From the NCBI GenBank assembly GCA_036389675.1, contig DASVWI010000040.1, positions 248,001 to 312,000 of the forward strand: a DNA stretch of 64,000 nt, in the 5' to 3' direction. The DNA comes from DASQYE01 sp036389675 (GTDB taxonomy: Bacteria; Acidobacteriota; Blastocatellia; Pyrinomonadales; Pyrinomonadaceae). The notes below the pieces were generated by a model. The model was not told the origin of the DNA and did not search any database. It was given only the letters and a program-made list of their open reading frames with translations. The translations under genes and the position numbers were made by a program. This document shows positions 24,880 through 34,194 of this stretch, piece after piece. Every line of letters starts with the position of its first letter. Position 1 is the stretch's first letter.

Positions 24880-27645
24880 TCAGGTTCCGCAGCACTTCTT
24901 GTACTTCCTGCCGGAGCCGCAGGGGCAGGGCTCGTTGCGCCCGACTTTGGGTTGATCGCGCGTGACGGTCTTAGTCCGTGCGGCTTCCTCGCCGGCTGCG
25001 GTCGCTCCCTGATTCGGCCCTGTGAAGGTCAGGGCGGACGGGCGGCGGGGTGGCCGCCGCTGTTGAATCTGCTCGGGAGCTTGCTCTGTGACGACCTGTA
25101 GATTGAAGAGCGAGCGAATGGTGCTCTGGTCGATGCGATCCAGCATCTGCTGGAACATATCGAAGCTCTGTTTTTTGTATTCGACGAGCGGGTCTTTCTG
25201 CCCGTAGCCGACGAGCCCTATGCCCTGCTTCAGGTGGTCAATCGAGAGCAGGTGATCTTTCCACTGCGCGTCGATGATGTTGAGCATGATGATGCGCTCG
25301 TAGGTACGCATCGCCTCCACACCGATCTGCTGCTCTTTCTCCGCATACCTTGTTTTGAGCCTGTCCCAGATCGCCTGTTCGATCTCTTCCGAAGCGGAGT
25401 TGGCGAAATCTATGCCTTCCGCGTCGGCGTCGAAATCGTAGATGGAATCGAGCTGAACCTTGTAGTTCACCACGTCCCAATCGTCCGGCGCGACCTCCGG
25501 GTTGAGATACTGCTTCGTGAGGTCTGCGAGCAGGTCGCGCGCCACGCCCGTGTCGCCCATCAGGTATTCGCGCTGATCCGGCTCTTCCATCAACTGGCGG
25601 CGCAGACCGTAGATGGTCTCGCGCTGCTTGTTCATCACGTCGTCGTATTCCAGAAGATGCTTGCGCGATTCAAAGTTGCGGCCCTCGACCGATTTTTGCG
25701 CGCCCTCTATACGTTTGGAGACCATCTTGGATTCGATGGCGACGCCCTTCTCCATGCCGAGGCGCTGCATCAACGCCTTGACCTTGTCGCCGGCGAAGAT
25801 ACGCATCAGGTCGTCTTCCAGAGAGAGGAAGAAGCGCGACGAGCCGGGGTCGCCCTGTCGTCCGGCACGACCGCGAAGCTGGTTGTCAATGCGCCGCGAT
25901 TCATGCCGCTCCGTGCCGATGATGTGCAGGCCGCCGAGGCCCACCACTTCCTTGTGCTCGTCTTCGACGATGCGCTTGGCCTGCGCGAGCGCCGCCTCCC
26001 ACTGCTCGTCTGTGGCCTCGTCCGGGTCTATCTCGTCGCGCTTTAAGAATTCGCGGGCCATGAACTCGGAGTTGCCGCCGAGCAGGATGTCCGTGCCGCG
26101 TCCGGCCATGTTGGTGGCGATAGTAACAGCGCCCTTGCGTCCGGCCTGCGCGACGATCTCGGCCTCGCGCTCGTGAAACTTCGCGTTCAGGACGTTATGC
26201 GGGATGCCCTCCTTTTGCAGGCGGCGCGCGATCAATTCGGAGTTCTCGACCGAGACCGTGCCGACGAGAGTGGGCTGTCCCTTCTCGTAACACTCCTTGA
26301 TCTCCTCGACGACGGCATCCCATTTCTCCGGCAGCGTGCGATAGATGGCGTCCGGATTATCGGTACGCACCATCGGCTGATTGGTCGGGATGACGATCAC
26401 GTCCAGCTTGTAGGTCGAATGAAATTCGGCGGCCTCCGTCTCAGCCGTGCCGGTCATGCCCGAAAGCTTTTCGTAGAGACGGAAATAGTTTTGCAGCGTG
26501 ATGGTGGCTAAGGTCTGGTTCTCTCTTTCGATCTTGACGCCCTCTTTGGCTTCGACGGCCTGATGCAGACCGTCAGACCAGCGGCGTCCCTTCATCAGGC
26601 GGCCAGTGAAGTCGTCGACGATAATCACTTCGCCTTCCTGCACGACGTACTGGTGATCCAGCCTGTAGAGGGTGTGCGCCTTGAGAGCCTGCTCGACGCA
26701 GTGCAGCAAGTCCATGTTCGACGGGTCGTAGAGGTTGCCGACGCCTAAGAGTCTTTCGGCCTTGTCCACGCCCTCTTCCGTCAGGACAGCCGTGTGCTGC
26801 TTTTCGTCGACGAGGTAATCGCCCGTCGTCACCCCGTCGTCGCTCTTCTCGCCCTTCCTGAGCTGCGGGATGATGGCGTCGGCCTTGTAATACTTGTCCG
26901 TGGCTTCGTCCGATGCGCCGGAGATGATCAAGGGCGTGCGCGCCTCGTCAATCAGGATGGAGTCAACCTCGTCAACGATGGCGAAGTAGTGGCCGCGCTG
27001 AACGCAGGTCGCCAGATCAAACTTCATGTTGTCGCGCAGGTAATCGAAGCCGAACTCGTTGTTCGTGCCGTAGGTGATGTCGGCGGCGTAGGCTGCCTGC
27101 CGCTCGAAGTCGTCCATGTCGTTCTGTATGCAGCCGACTTCAAGCCCGAGGAAGCGATGAATCTGGCCCATCCACTCGGCGTCGCGCGAGGCCAGATAGT
27201 CGTTAACGGTGACGACGTGGACGCCGCCGCGCCCCGTTAAAGCATTCAGGTAAGAGGGGAGCGTGGCGACGAGCGTTTTACCTTCGCCCGTTCTCATCTC
27301 CGCGATCTTGCCTTCGTGCAGGACGAGCCCGCCGATCAACTGCACGTCGAAGTGGCGCATCCCCGTCGCGCGCACGCTCGCCTCGCGCACGGTGGCGAAG
27401 GCTTCCGGCAACAACTCGTCAAGGATGAGGCGCTCGCGCCGCTTGAGGTCTTCCGGGTCTGTCGCCTCGCTTGTGGCGCGCGCGACACGCTCTTTGAACT
27501 CGGCGGTGCGCGCGCGAAGCTCGTCGTCGGAAAGCCGCTTGACAGAGGGCTCAAGCTCGTTGATTCGCACGATGATGGGGCGAATCGTCTTTAGATAACG
27601 CTGGTTACTACTGCCGAAAACTTTGGTTAGAAACTTGTCAATCAT
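24880..27645 (-). CDS. secA: protein translocase ATPase SecA
   Basis: A 921-aa motor that drives preproteins through SecYEG. The N-terminal motif MRTGEGKTLVATLP is Walker A. VDEVDSILIDEARTPLIISG is the DEAD-like motif with the following helicase elements. GTERHESRRIDNQLRGRAGRQGDPGSS (written here in parts: GTERHESRR and LRGRAGRQGDPG) is the second motor's signature. The C-terminus holds the zinc-binding SEC-C motif CPCGSGRKYKKCC, so SecB or ribosome contact is likely. Length and domain order are standard. The gene is the first of a minus-strand run with the TPR-TonB protein. Confidence 0.97.
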   Translation of the reverse strand: MIDKFLTKVFGSSNQRYLKTIRPIIVRINELEPSVKRLSDDELRARTAEFKERVARATSEATDPEDLKRRERLILDELLPEAFATVREASVRATGMRHFDVQLIGGLVLHEGKIAEMRTGEGKTLVATLPSYLNALTGRGGVHVVTVNDYLASRDAEWMGQIHRFLGLEVGCIQNDMDDFERQAAYAADITYGTNNEFGFDYLRDNMKFDLATCVQRGHYFAIVDEVDSILIDEARTPLIISGASDEATDKYYKADAIIPQLRKGEKSDDGVTTGDYLVDEKQHTAVLTEEGVDKAERLLGVGNLYDPSNMDLLHCVEQALKAHTLYRLDHQYVVQEGEVIIVDDFTGRLMKGRRWSDGLHQAVEAKEGVKIERENQTLATITLQNYFRLYEKLSGMTGTAETEAAEFHSTYKLDVIVIPTNQPMVRTDNPDAIYRTLPEKWDAVVEEIKECYEKGQPTLVGTVSVENSELIARRLQKEGIPHNVLNAKFHEREAEIVAQAGRKGAVTIATNMAGRGTDILLGGNSEFMAREFLKRDEIDPDEATDEQWEAALAQAKRIVEDEHKEVVGLGGLHIIGTERHESRRIDNQLRGRAGRQGDPGSSRFFLSLEDDLMRIFAGDKVKALMQRLGMEKGVAIESKMVSKRIEGAQKSVEGRNFESRKHLLEYDDVMNKQRETIYGLRRQLMEEPDQREYLMGDTGVARDLLADLTKQYLNPEVAPDDWDVVNYKVQLDSIYDFDADAEGIDFANSASEEIEQAIWDRLKTRYAEKEQQIGVEAMRTYERIIMLNIIDAQWKDHLLSIDHLKQGIGLVGYGQKDPLVEYKKQSFDMFQQMLDRIDQSTIRSLFNLQVVTEQAPEQIQQRRPPRRPSALTFTGPNQGATAAGEEAARTKTVTRDQPKVGRNEPCPCGSGRKYKKCCGT

Positions 27646-27793
27646 GATCTTTATTCTACCTGCACAGGCTAAGGCACACAGTTAATAGTAGAGTCCGGAG
27701 CACCTGAGGTAGCGTGCAACAGACGATTGTAAGGGAACGGATGAAACGGAGGCAAGCGAGTGCAGTTTGAAGCCGTCGTGTCTTGGCCGCTGC

Positions 27794-28159
27794 CTAGATC
27801 GCTGTGGGCTGCTGCTCCGTTGTGGGCGGCGGAGCGAGGCCGGCGCGTGGCAGGCGTGTGACGACGAGAAGACGATTCAGGTTCGTGAGGGCCTTGTTGT
27901 TTTGATAGAAAACTTCCGCCGGCTCACCCGCGGGCTGGCAGGCGGCTATCTGGAAGTAAGAATTTGAGACGGCAGCGAGCTTACGGGCCTGCTGCGGCTG
28001 CGAAGCCGCGCCCGCGACCAAAGCCTGCGACCTGTTCACAGCCGCGGCCAGCCCCGGCTGCGTATGAGCGTGGGCGGGCACACCCGTCATCACAAGCCCG
28101 AGACAGGCCGACAGCACTGTCACGAAAAGGGAGGCATTTGTGATTCTGGACGTGTGCAT
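27794..28159 (-). CDS. small secreted protein, function unknown
   Basis: A 121-aa product with a clear signal peptide (ASLFVTVLSACLGLVMTGVPAHA) and an Ala/Gln/Leu-rich mature part without known motifs. It lies between the secA promoter region and the proline-rich membrane protein. Two cysteines are present, one of them in the signal peptide. No family is recognised. Confidence 0.55.
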   Translation of the reverse strand: MHTSRITNASLFVTVLSACLGLVMTGVPAHAHTQPGLAAAVNRSQALVAGAASQPQQARKLAAVSNSYFQIAACQPAGEPAEVFYQNNKALTNLNRLLVVTRLPRAGLAPPPTTEQQPTAI

Positions 28160-28223
28160 ACCTGCGAAACTCTGTGCGCGCCGTGCGCTGCTCGGCCCGG
28201 GGGCGCTTTTGACTCCCTAAAAG

Positions 28224-29309
28224 TTAACTGTTCGGGACATACTTTTTGAGCATCGTCGCGGCGGTCGCGCGCGGCATCTTGAAATTGACGACCACCTGTT
28301 TGCCGTCAGACGAAACGCTGGTGCTCTTGTAAAGAATCTCTTCGTCCTGACCCTTGCGGGCGATAGTTCCTCCGAAGAGCAGCAGCCCGTAGCCCTGCGA
28401 CAGCTCTTTGGCCCGCTCCGGCGTGGCGACTTCCGATTCCACCTTCGCCACCACCTCGTTTTGATCCAGCCTGATGGTGATACGCAGTTTTCGCGCATCC
28501 TTCTTCATGAAGCCGAGGACTTTGCTGTCGCCTATGGCGGCGACCAATTCCTTGGCGACTTCAATCAGGCGCGGGTCGCCCGTCTTCTGGACGACGACAG
28601 GATCATGCAGCACGCCTTCTTCGTCAAGCTCCCCCTCGATGATCATCTCTATGGCCTGATTCAGATCAAGCTCGCCTTTGACCTTCAGCTCGTTGGCGCG
28701 CACGAGCCAGTCCTTGAGAGGCTTCTTATTGATCGCGTCCTCATTGGGGCGCTCGACATTATGCTCGGCTGCGATCTTGTTCAAATCCTTCTCGGCCTGC
28801 TCTCGCGTCTGAGCGGCGGCGACATCCGCGGGCGTGGCGGGCGCTCCCGCCGGGCTGGCCGAAGGCGACGCCCCGGGCGTAGGGCTCGCCGTGGGCGAAG
28901 GCTGCGGCGTGGGTGACGGGGCGGGCGTCGGAGTAGGCTGTGGCTTCGGTGGCAGAAAGACCGGCATCTGCGTCTGCATCTGCGCGATAACCTCTGGGGC
29001 GAAAGGGTCTGGCGGCATCTCCGCCCCCGTCGCGAAGTATCCTTCAGGATAGCGGAATTTTTCCTGCGCGAGATCTATAACCTGCGCGCGTTCGCTGACG
29101 ATTGTGCGGTTGTAATCCTCGTCGACATACCTCGCGTCCGAGAAGATATAGGCTATGTTCAGGGCGTTACGCACGCCGGGCACATAGATGGCGCTGGCGA
29201 CCAGCGCCCCGTGGAGCACCAGCGAAGCCGCCACAAGCCGCAAAAGTATCGGCCAGACGGGCTCGCGATTGATCTCAAAATTCTCGAAAAGCTCTGTCAC
29301 TTCATTCAC
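28224..29309 (-). CDS. membrane-anchored proline/threonine-rich protein, function unknown
   Basis: About 361 residues. One hydrophobic helix (ILLRLVAASLVLHGALVASAIYV) follows a short cytoplasmic stretch. After a 50-residue Pro/Ser/Thr linker (PTPTPAPSPTPQPSPTASP) there is a soluble C-terminal domain without a recognised fold. The GTG at 29309 (reading VNEVTELF) was chosen because the 22 residues before it are Arg-rich and lack a Shine-Dalgarno. The start is uncertain. The layout, short tail then TM then linker then domain, is that of a periplasmic bitopic protein, but no partner is visible. Confidence 0.55.
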   Translation of the reverse strand: MNEVTELFENFEINREPVWPILLRLVAASLVLHGALVASAIYVPGVRNALNIAYIFSDARYVDEDYNRTIVSERAQVIDLAQEKFRYPEGYFATGAEMPPDPFAPEVIAQMQTQMPVFLPPKPQPTPTPAPSPTPQPSPTASPTPGASPSASPAGAPATPADVAAAQTREQAEKDLNKIAAEHNVERPNEDAINKKPLKDWLVRANELKVKGELDLNQAIEMIIEGELDEEGVLHDPVVVQKTGDPRLIEVAKELVAAIGDSKVLGFMKKDARKLRITIRLDQNEVVAKVESEVATPERAKELSQGYGLLLFGGTIARKGQDEEILYKSTSVSSDGKQVVVNFKMPRATAATMLKKYVPNS

Positions 29310-29430
29310 CCGCTCGGCGCGCGCCCTGCCCGGGTGGCAGCGCGCGCCCATCTTTAGACGCAGGCAAGCCCGCAATCGTTGCGAGCGCCGCCCTTATAAG
29401 TTATCACCACCTGAGCCGTAGGAAAAGTAA

Positions 29431-29519
29431 GGATGAAGGATGAAGGCAGAAGGATGAAGTAAAAGCTATTAAGCCGTTACAGCATTACTTTCATCCTTCA
29501 TCCTTCATCCTTCATCCTT
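29431..29519. repeat. palindromic element with heptamer arms (GGATGAA type)
   Basis: GGATGAAGGATGAAGGCAGA and on to GGATGAA forms the left arm. The right arm is four tandem TTCATCC units. The middle AGTAAAAGCTATTAAG is close to that in the element at 34925-35012. It ends 12 nt before the helicase start codon. Confidence 0.8.
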
Positions 29520-29531
29520 TACAATGACGCT

Positions 29532-30464
29532 ATGCCACGCTCACATGTTAACGGTCGACGCCGAAAGAGGGGCTCGAACGGGAAAAGCGAGAAGGGGGAG
29601 CGCCACGGGGGCGCGGGGAGAAGGGCCAAGGAGCATCCCGCCGCCGCCGCCGCGCGCGAGGGAGCGCCGCAGCAGGGGCGCGGGGGCGCTCTGCCGCGCG
29701 AACTGCGACGCCTTCTGGAAGGCATCGGCACGCCCGCCGCCGCTCCGTTCGAGCCCGACCCGTTTCAACTGGAAGCGCTCGCCGCGCTCGAATATGAGGA
29801 CGTGCTGGTGACTGCGCCGACGGGCTCGGGCAAGACGTGGATCGCGCGAGAGGAGATCAGGCGGCTGCTGGCGGACGGACGGCGCGCATGGTACACGAGC
29901 CCTTTGAAGGCGCTGACCAACTCGAAGTATCAGGAGTTCACCGAGGAGTTCGGCGCAGAGAGCGTGGGCATCCTGACGGGCGACAGGAAGGAGAACCCGG
30001 ACGCGCCGCTCATCGTCGGCACGACAGAGATCTATCGTAATCAGCTCTTCGACTCCCTGCGAAGCGGCACGCAGATTCGCGCTGATCTGGTCGTCCTGGA
30101 CGAAGCGCACTACCTCGCCGACGAGGAGCGCGGCCACGTCTGGGAAGAGGCCATCATCCTCTCTCCGCCGCGCATACGCCTGCTTCTGCTCTCCGCGACC
30201 ATAGGCAATGCGGAAGAGTTTGCGGGCTGGATTTCAGAGGTGCGTAATGTCCGCTGCGGCGTGGTCGCGCGTCCGGGCGCGCGTCCTGTCCCTTTGCGCG
30301 CGGCCTTTCTGCTGCCCGACAGCCAGTTGTTGCCGCTGCTTGATCGTGACGGAGATCTGAACCCTGAGATCGTTCGTCTGGGCGAGCGGCGAGCGGGCGA
30401 GCAACAACAGTCGCGTCAGTCGCGCTCCGGCTGGCGGCCCCGAAGAGGAGGGGACAGGCGTTGA
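29532..30464 (+). CDS. DEAD/DEAH-box helicase, N-terminal part
   Basis: A 310-aa frame carrying the first RecA domain of a Ski2/Mtr4-like helicase. Motif I is APTGSGKTWIAREEI, then YTSPLKALTNSKYQE (Ia), LTGDRKENPDAPLIVGTTEI (Ib/GG region), VVLDEAHYLADEERGHVWEE (motif II, DEAH) and LLSATIGNAEEFAGWI (motif III). The N-terminus is basic. The frame ends in an Arg-rich stretch just as the next gene begins, with TTGA overlapping. The second half of the helicase, with the motifs this part lacks, is in that next frame. Confidence 0.8.
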   Translation: MPRSHVNGRRRKRGSNGKSEKGERHGGAGRRAKEHPAAAAAREGAPQQGRGGALPRELRRLLEGIGTPAAAPFEPDPFQLEALAALEYEDVLVTAPTGSGKTWIAREEIRRLLADGRRAWYTSPLKALTNSKYQEFTEEFGAESVGILTGDRKENPDAPLIVGTTEIYRNQLFDSLRSGTQIRADLVVLDEAHYLADEERGHVWEEAIILSPPRIRLLLLSATIGNAEEFAGWISEVRNVRCGVVARPGARPVPLRAAFLLPDSQLLPLLDRDGDLNPEIVRLGERRAGEQQQSRQSRSGWRPRRGGDRR

Positions 30465-32326
30465 AACTGAGCATGCCGGAGATGCCGCCAGCGACGCTCC
30501 TCGCGGCCCTTGAATCTTACAACCTGCTGCCCGCCATCATCTTTCTGCCGACCCGGCGGCGCTGCGATCAGGCGGCCTCGGAGGCCGCGCTCGCTCGCCG
30601 CAACTCCGCACCGGAGCGTAGCAGCCAGCGTCGTGCCATCCTTCGCGCCTTCGTCGAAGTGCACCCGGAAGTGCGGAGCCATCGCCACTGGGACACGATC
30701 ATACGCGGCGGCGTGGCGGCGCATCACGCCGGGCACATCCCCGCATGGAAGCTCGTCATAGAGCGTTTGATGAGCGCCGGGCTTCTGGACGCCATCTTCG
30801 CAACCGCGACGGTCGCGGCGGGCGTGGATTTTCCCGCGCGCACGGTCGTCATCACAAACGTCGACGCGCGCACGGGAAGCGGCTGGCGTATGCTCTCGGC
30901 CTCGGAGCTTCAGCAGATGACGGGGCGCGCGGGTCGTCGCGGGCGCGACCGCGTGGGCTTTATCGTCGCTGCGCCGGGGCTGCATCAAGACCCTGAGCGC
31001 ATCGCCGCGCTTTTGGAGGCTCCGCCCGACCCGCTGGAAAGTCAGTTTCGCGCCACCTACTCCACGCTCCTGAATCTGCTCGACGCCTATAAGAGCTTCG
31101 CGCACGTGCGCGACATCGCCGAGCGCAGCTTCGCTTTTCTGGAAACGACGCGGCGCATCACGCGCTTGGAGCGCGAGCGCGACCAGAGCGAGCGGCGCAT
31201 ACGCGAGAGGCTCGATGAAGCCGGGTGCGATTTGCCCACGTCGGTCGCGCGCGGGCTCGAACGCCTTGCGAGCGCGCGCTCTCGCCTCCTTGAGCATCTT
31301 CCGCAGACGCGCGCCGAAGTCGTCATGCGCTGGCTGGACGAAGTCGTCACGCCCGGTCGCGTCGTCGGAATAGGCCGTAGCGGGCGACGACTCGTACAGG
31401 TCACTCGACGCCGTGGGCCGAACCTCGTAGGCATACGCGAGGACGGGCGCGCCGCTAACCTCGCGCTCGAACGCGTAGGCCGTGTTTACGAGAAGGTTTA
31501 TCCCCTGAGCGAGGATGCGATTGAAGAGGCTTTCGCCGACGTGCGCGCCAACGGGCGCGAGCTACTGCTGCACGAGCCGCGCCTGAGAGACGCGCGCGAA
31601 TACGAGGGCGATGCTGTTGAGGTCATCAATCGGATGATCGACGGGCTGGCTCCGAAAGGTTTGAGCGAAGGTGAGAAGGGGGCGTGCGCCGAAGCCCTCT
31701 GGTCAGTGATCGAGGACGCGGAAAGGGTCGAGCGCGCCGAAGTGCACATCCAGACCTTGCGCGCGGAAGTGTGGCAGCCCTTCGAGCGCAGGGCACGAGT
31801 GCTGGACGCCTTCGGCTATCTCGATTTCGCCGGGGAGCGCGTCACGGAGCGCGGAAAGTGGCTCGCCGATCTGCACGTTGACCGCACGCTGCTGGTTGGC
31901 GAGGCCGTTCGTCATGGCCTCTTCGACGCGCTCGACATGAAACACGCCGCCGGGCTGATGGCCGCCCTGGCGTCCGACGCAGACCGCGATTACGGCGAGC
32001 TTCCACTGGACGACCAGCTTGTGACGACGCTTGCGCGGTTCGAGGAAGTTGCCTATAAGGTCGCCACAGAAGAATGGAAGCTGGGGCTGGAGCCAGAGCC
32101 GGAGATCAACTTCTCGGCGGCGGCGACAGCCGCGCGCTGGGCCGGCGGCGCTCAGTGGTCTGAGCTGGTCGAGGAGTCGCGCGCAGAAGAAGGCGATCTG
32201 GTCAGAATGCTTTCGCGGACAGGCGAGTCGCTGTTGCAGGTCGCAGGGCTTCGTGGAGCACAGCCGCAGGCTTCGCGACGGGCCGCGCTCGCCGCCGAAG
32301 CCGTGCTGCGCGAGCCCGTCAGGTAA
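30461..32326 (+). CDS. DEAD/DEAH-box helicase, C-terminal part
   Basis: A 621-aa frame beginning TTG at 30461 and overlapping the previous stop by 4 nt. It holds the second RecA domain (AIIFLPTRRRCDQAA, HHAGHIPAWKLVIERL, LMSAGLLDAIFATATVAAGVDFPA, QQMTGRAGRRGRDRVGF) and the winged-helix and ratchet domains of Ski2-like helicases. Neither part alone would be a working helicase. Together they are about 930 residues, the expected size. Either this is a genuine split with a translationally coupled second subunit, or a frameshift separates one gene into two. Confidence 0.8.
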   Translation: MKLSMPEMPPATLLAALESYNLLPAIIFLPTRRRCDQAASEAALARRNSAPERSSQRRAILRAFVEVHPEVRSHRHWDTIIRGGVAAHHAGHIPAWKLVIERLMSAGLLDAIFATATVAAGVDFPARTVVITNVDARTGSGWRMLSASELQQMTGRAGRRGRDRVGFIVAAPGLHQDPERIAALLEAPPDPLESQFRATYSTLLNLLDAYKSFAHVRDIAERSFAFLETTRRITRLERERDQSERRIRERLDEAGCDLPTSVARGLERLASARSRLLEHLPQTRAEVVMRWLDEVVTPGRVVGIGRSGRRLVQVTRRRGPNLVGIREDGRAANLALERVGRVYEKVYPLSEDAIEEAFADVRANGRELLLHEPRLRDAREYEGDAVEVINRMIDGLAPKGLSEGEKGACAEALWSVIEDAERVERAEVHIQTLRAEVWQPFERRARVLDAFGYLDFAGERVTERGKWLADLHVDRTLLVGEAVRHGLFDALDMKHAAGLMAALASDADRDYGELPLDDQLVTTLARFEEVAYKVATEEWKLGLEPEPEINFSAAATAARWAGGAQWSELVEESRAEEGDLVRMLSRTGESLLQVAGLRGAQPQASRRAALAAEAVLREPVR

Positions 32327-32349
32327 GACCGTGCAATCAAGGGGGAAGT

Positions 32350-33090
32350 ATGAAACTCGCAACGCTCTTTGGAACGGAGCGCAGGCGCGCGCTTCTGATG
32401 GTGCTTCTGTTAATCGTGACCACTGCTGCGGGCAGCGGGGCTTGCGGCCTCCACGAAAAGGAGACTGAGTCTGAGATGATGAAAGATACGAAGGGCGCGG
32501 CGGTCATCTACGTGGCGCTGGGAGATTCAACCGGCGTGGGCGTCGGGGCTCAACATGGCGGCTATGTCGCGCGCCTCTTCGAGCGCATTAAGTGTGAAAA
32601 GCCCGACTCTCAACTGACCAACCTGTGCGTCAGCGGCGCGACGACCGAAGACGTGTTGCGCGACCAGATCGCCCCCGCCCTCTCCTCAAGCACAACGCTC
32701 GTCACCTTGGGCATAGGCATCAACGATGCCGGGCGCGGCGTAAGTCCTGAGAGGTTCGCGCGCAACTACGAAGAGATCATCAAGCGGGTCAGGGCCAGAA
32801 CAAACGCGCCCATCGTTATCACCAACCTGCCGGACGTTTCGCTCGCGCCGGTCGTGCCCCTCTACATGCGCGACGAAGCGCGCCGCCGCATAGAGCTTTA
32901 CAACGAGCGCATCGCGGATATCGCCGCACGCTACGGCCTGCGCGTCGTTGACGCTTTCTCAACCACGCACGAGGTCATCCCCACACATCCCGAATTCTTT
33001 TCCAGCGACGGATTCCACCCCTCCGACATCGGCTACGAATACTGGGCCAAGACCATGTGGCCGACCGTCAAAGAGGCGATAGGTGGATAG
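32350..33090 (+). CDS. SGNH-hydrolase (GDSL-like) secreted esterase/lipase
   Basis: A 246-aa protein with an N-terminal hydrophobic signal (ALLMVLLLIVTTAAGSGAC) whose Cys could be a lipoprotein cleavage site, although the residues before it do not fit a canonical lipobox. The catalytic serine is in block I, YVALGDSTGVGVG. Block III has GIGINDAGRG and the His-Asp pair lies in DGFHPSDIGY near the C-terminus. SGNH hydrolases cleave esters or acyl groups in the envelope or outside the cell. It follows the helicase gene by 24 nt. Confidence 0.85.
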   Translation: MKLATLFGTERRRALLMVLLLIVTTAAGSGACGLHEKETESEMMKDTKGAAVIYVALGDSTGVGVGAQHGGYVARLFERIKCEKPDSQLTNLCVSGATTEDVLRDQIAPALSSSTTLVTLGIGINDAGRGVSPERFARNYEEIIKRVRARTNAPIVITNLPDVSLAPVVPLYMRDEARRRIELYNERIADIAARYGLRVVDAFSTTHEVIPTHPEFFSSDGFHPSDIGYEYWAKTMWPTVKEAIGG

Positions 33091-33262
33091 CCCCGTCGCC
33101 AGCGGGCAAGGGGCACGCATTTGCGGGCGCGGTCAGATGGTGCTGCGATTGAGATGCGCTATGCTAGAATGTTTGTGTTGTGGCCGACGCGCACGCACGC
33201 GCTTAAAATTCGATTGAGCGGCGCGGGCACAGAATTTGAGTTGTGAGAGACTAAAAAAGATT

Positions 33263-34108
33263 ATGGAAGTCTTACTGGCAGAGGAATTCGGTTTTTGTTT
33301 CGGGGTCGAGCGCGCCGTTGATATGGTCGAAGAGGCCATTACGGACGGCGGGACGATTCGCTCGCTGGGCGCGCTCATTCACAACGCGCAGGAGATGGAC
33401 AGGCTCGAAGCCAAAGGCGTGGCGACGATCAATTCGCCCTCGGAGGCCGACGCGCGCACCGTCGCGGTCATTCGCGCGCACGGCGTCACGCCGGAGGTGC
33501 AGCGCGAGCTTGAAGCGAGAGCCGCGCGCGTCATTGATGCGACCTGTCCCTTCGTCACACGTGTTCAGCACCTTGCCGAGCGCGCCGCCCAGCAGGGGCG
33601 CGATGTCGTCGTCGCCGGCAACCCGGATCACCCTGAGATGATAGGCGTCGTCGGCTACGCTCCGAAAAATACGCATGTCGTGAGGGACGCCAGCGAAGTA
33701 GCGCAGCTTCCGATGCTGCACGCGCCGCTCGTCGTCTCGCAGACTACCATCAAGCTGCAAACGTTTCTGGAAGTCGCCGAAGCCGTGCGCGCCCGCGCTG
33801 ATTCGGCGCCGCAGGTCGTCAACACCATCTGCTCGGCGACGCGCGACAGGCAGGATGCGGCGCGCGCTCTGGCCGGAGAGGTCGACGCCTTCTACGTCAT
33901 CGGTGGCCGCCATTCATCCAATAGCGTCAAGCTGCTGGCCGTCTGCAAGGAACAATGCGAAAAGAGCTTTCTGATCGAAACGCCCGAAGAGATCAACCCT
34001 TCGGATCTCGAAGGCGTCGAGCGCGTCGGCGTCACAGCCGGAGCCTCAACTCCCAACTGGCTGATCGATCAAGTGCTCGAGAGACTACGCGCGATTGGCC
34101 GGAGCTAA
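33263..34108 (+). CDS. ispH: 4-hydroxy-3-methylbut-2-enyl diphosphate reductase
   Basis: A 281-aa iron-sulfur enzyme that makes IPP and DMAPP in the non-mevalonate pathway. The three cluster cysteines sit in GFCFGVERAV, DATCPFVTRVQ and NTICSATRDRQDA. Substrate-binding motifs are also present (IRAHGVTPEV, GNPDHPEMIG, TTIKLQTF). The ATG at 33263 is preferred because the conserved part starts two residues later; an upstream TTG at 33236 has no good ribosome-binding site. A very strong hairpin follows the stop codon. The plus-strand neighbour upstream (SGNH) ends 172 nt before. Confidence 0.95.
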   Translation: MEVLLAEEFGFCFGVERAVDMVEEAITDGGTIRSLGALIHNAQEMDRLEAKGVATINSPSEADARTVAVIRAHGVTPEVQRELEARAARVIDATCPFVTRVQHLAERAAQQGRDVVVAGNPDHPEMIGVVGYAPKNTHVVRDASEVAQLPMLHAPLVVSQTTIKLQTFLEVAEAVRARADSAPQVVNTICSATRDRQDAARALAGEVDAFYVIGGRHSSNSVKLLAVCKEQCEKSFLIETPEEINPSDLEGVERVGVTAGASTPNWLIDQVLERLRAIGRS

Positions 34109-34126
34109 GGTCTATATCTCAGCTGT

Positions 34127-34171
34127 AAAGTCGCAGGCCCGTGTTAATCCTTAACACGGGCCTGCGACTTT
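34127..34171. terminator. strong hairpin after ispH
   Basis: AAAGTCGCAGGCCCGTGTTAA and its exact inverse are separated by only TCC, giving a 21-bp perfect stem (34127-34171). It lies between the convergent ispH and 34195-34824 genes, so it can act in both directions. Confidence 0.75.
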
Positions 34172-34194
34172 GTACCTTAAGGCTCGAAGGCAAC

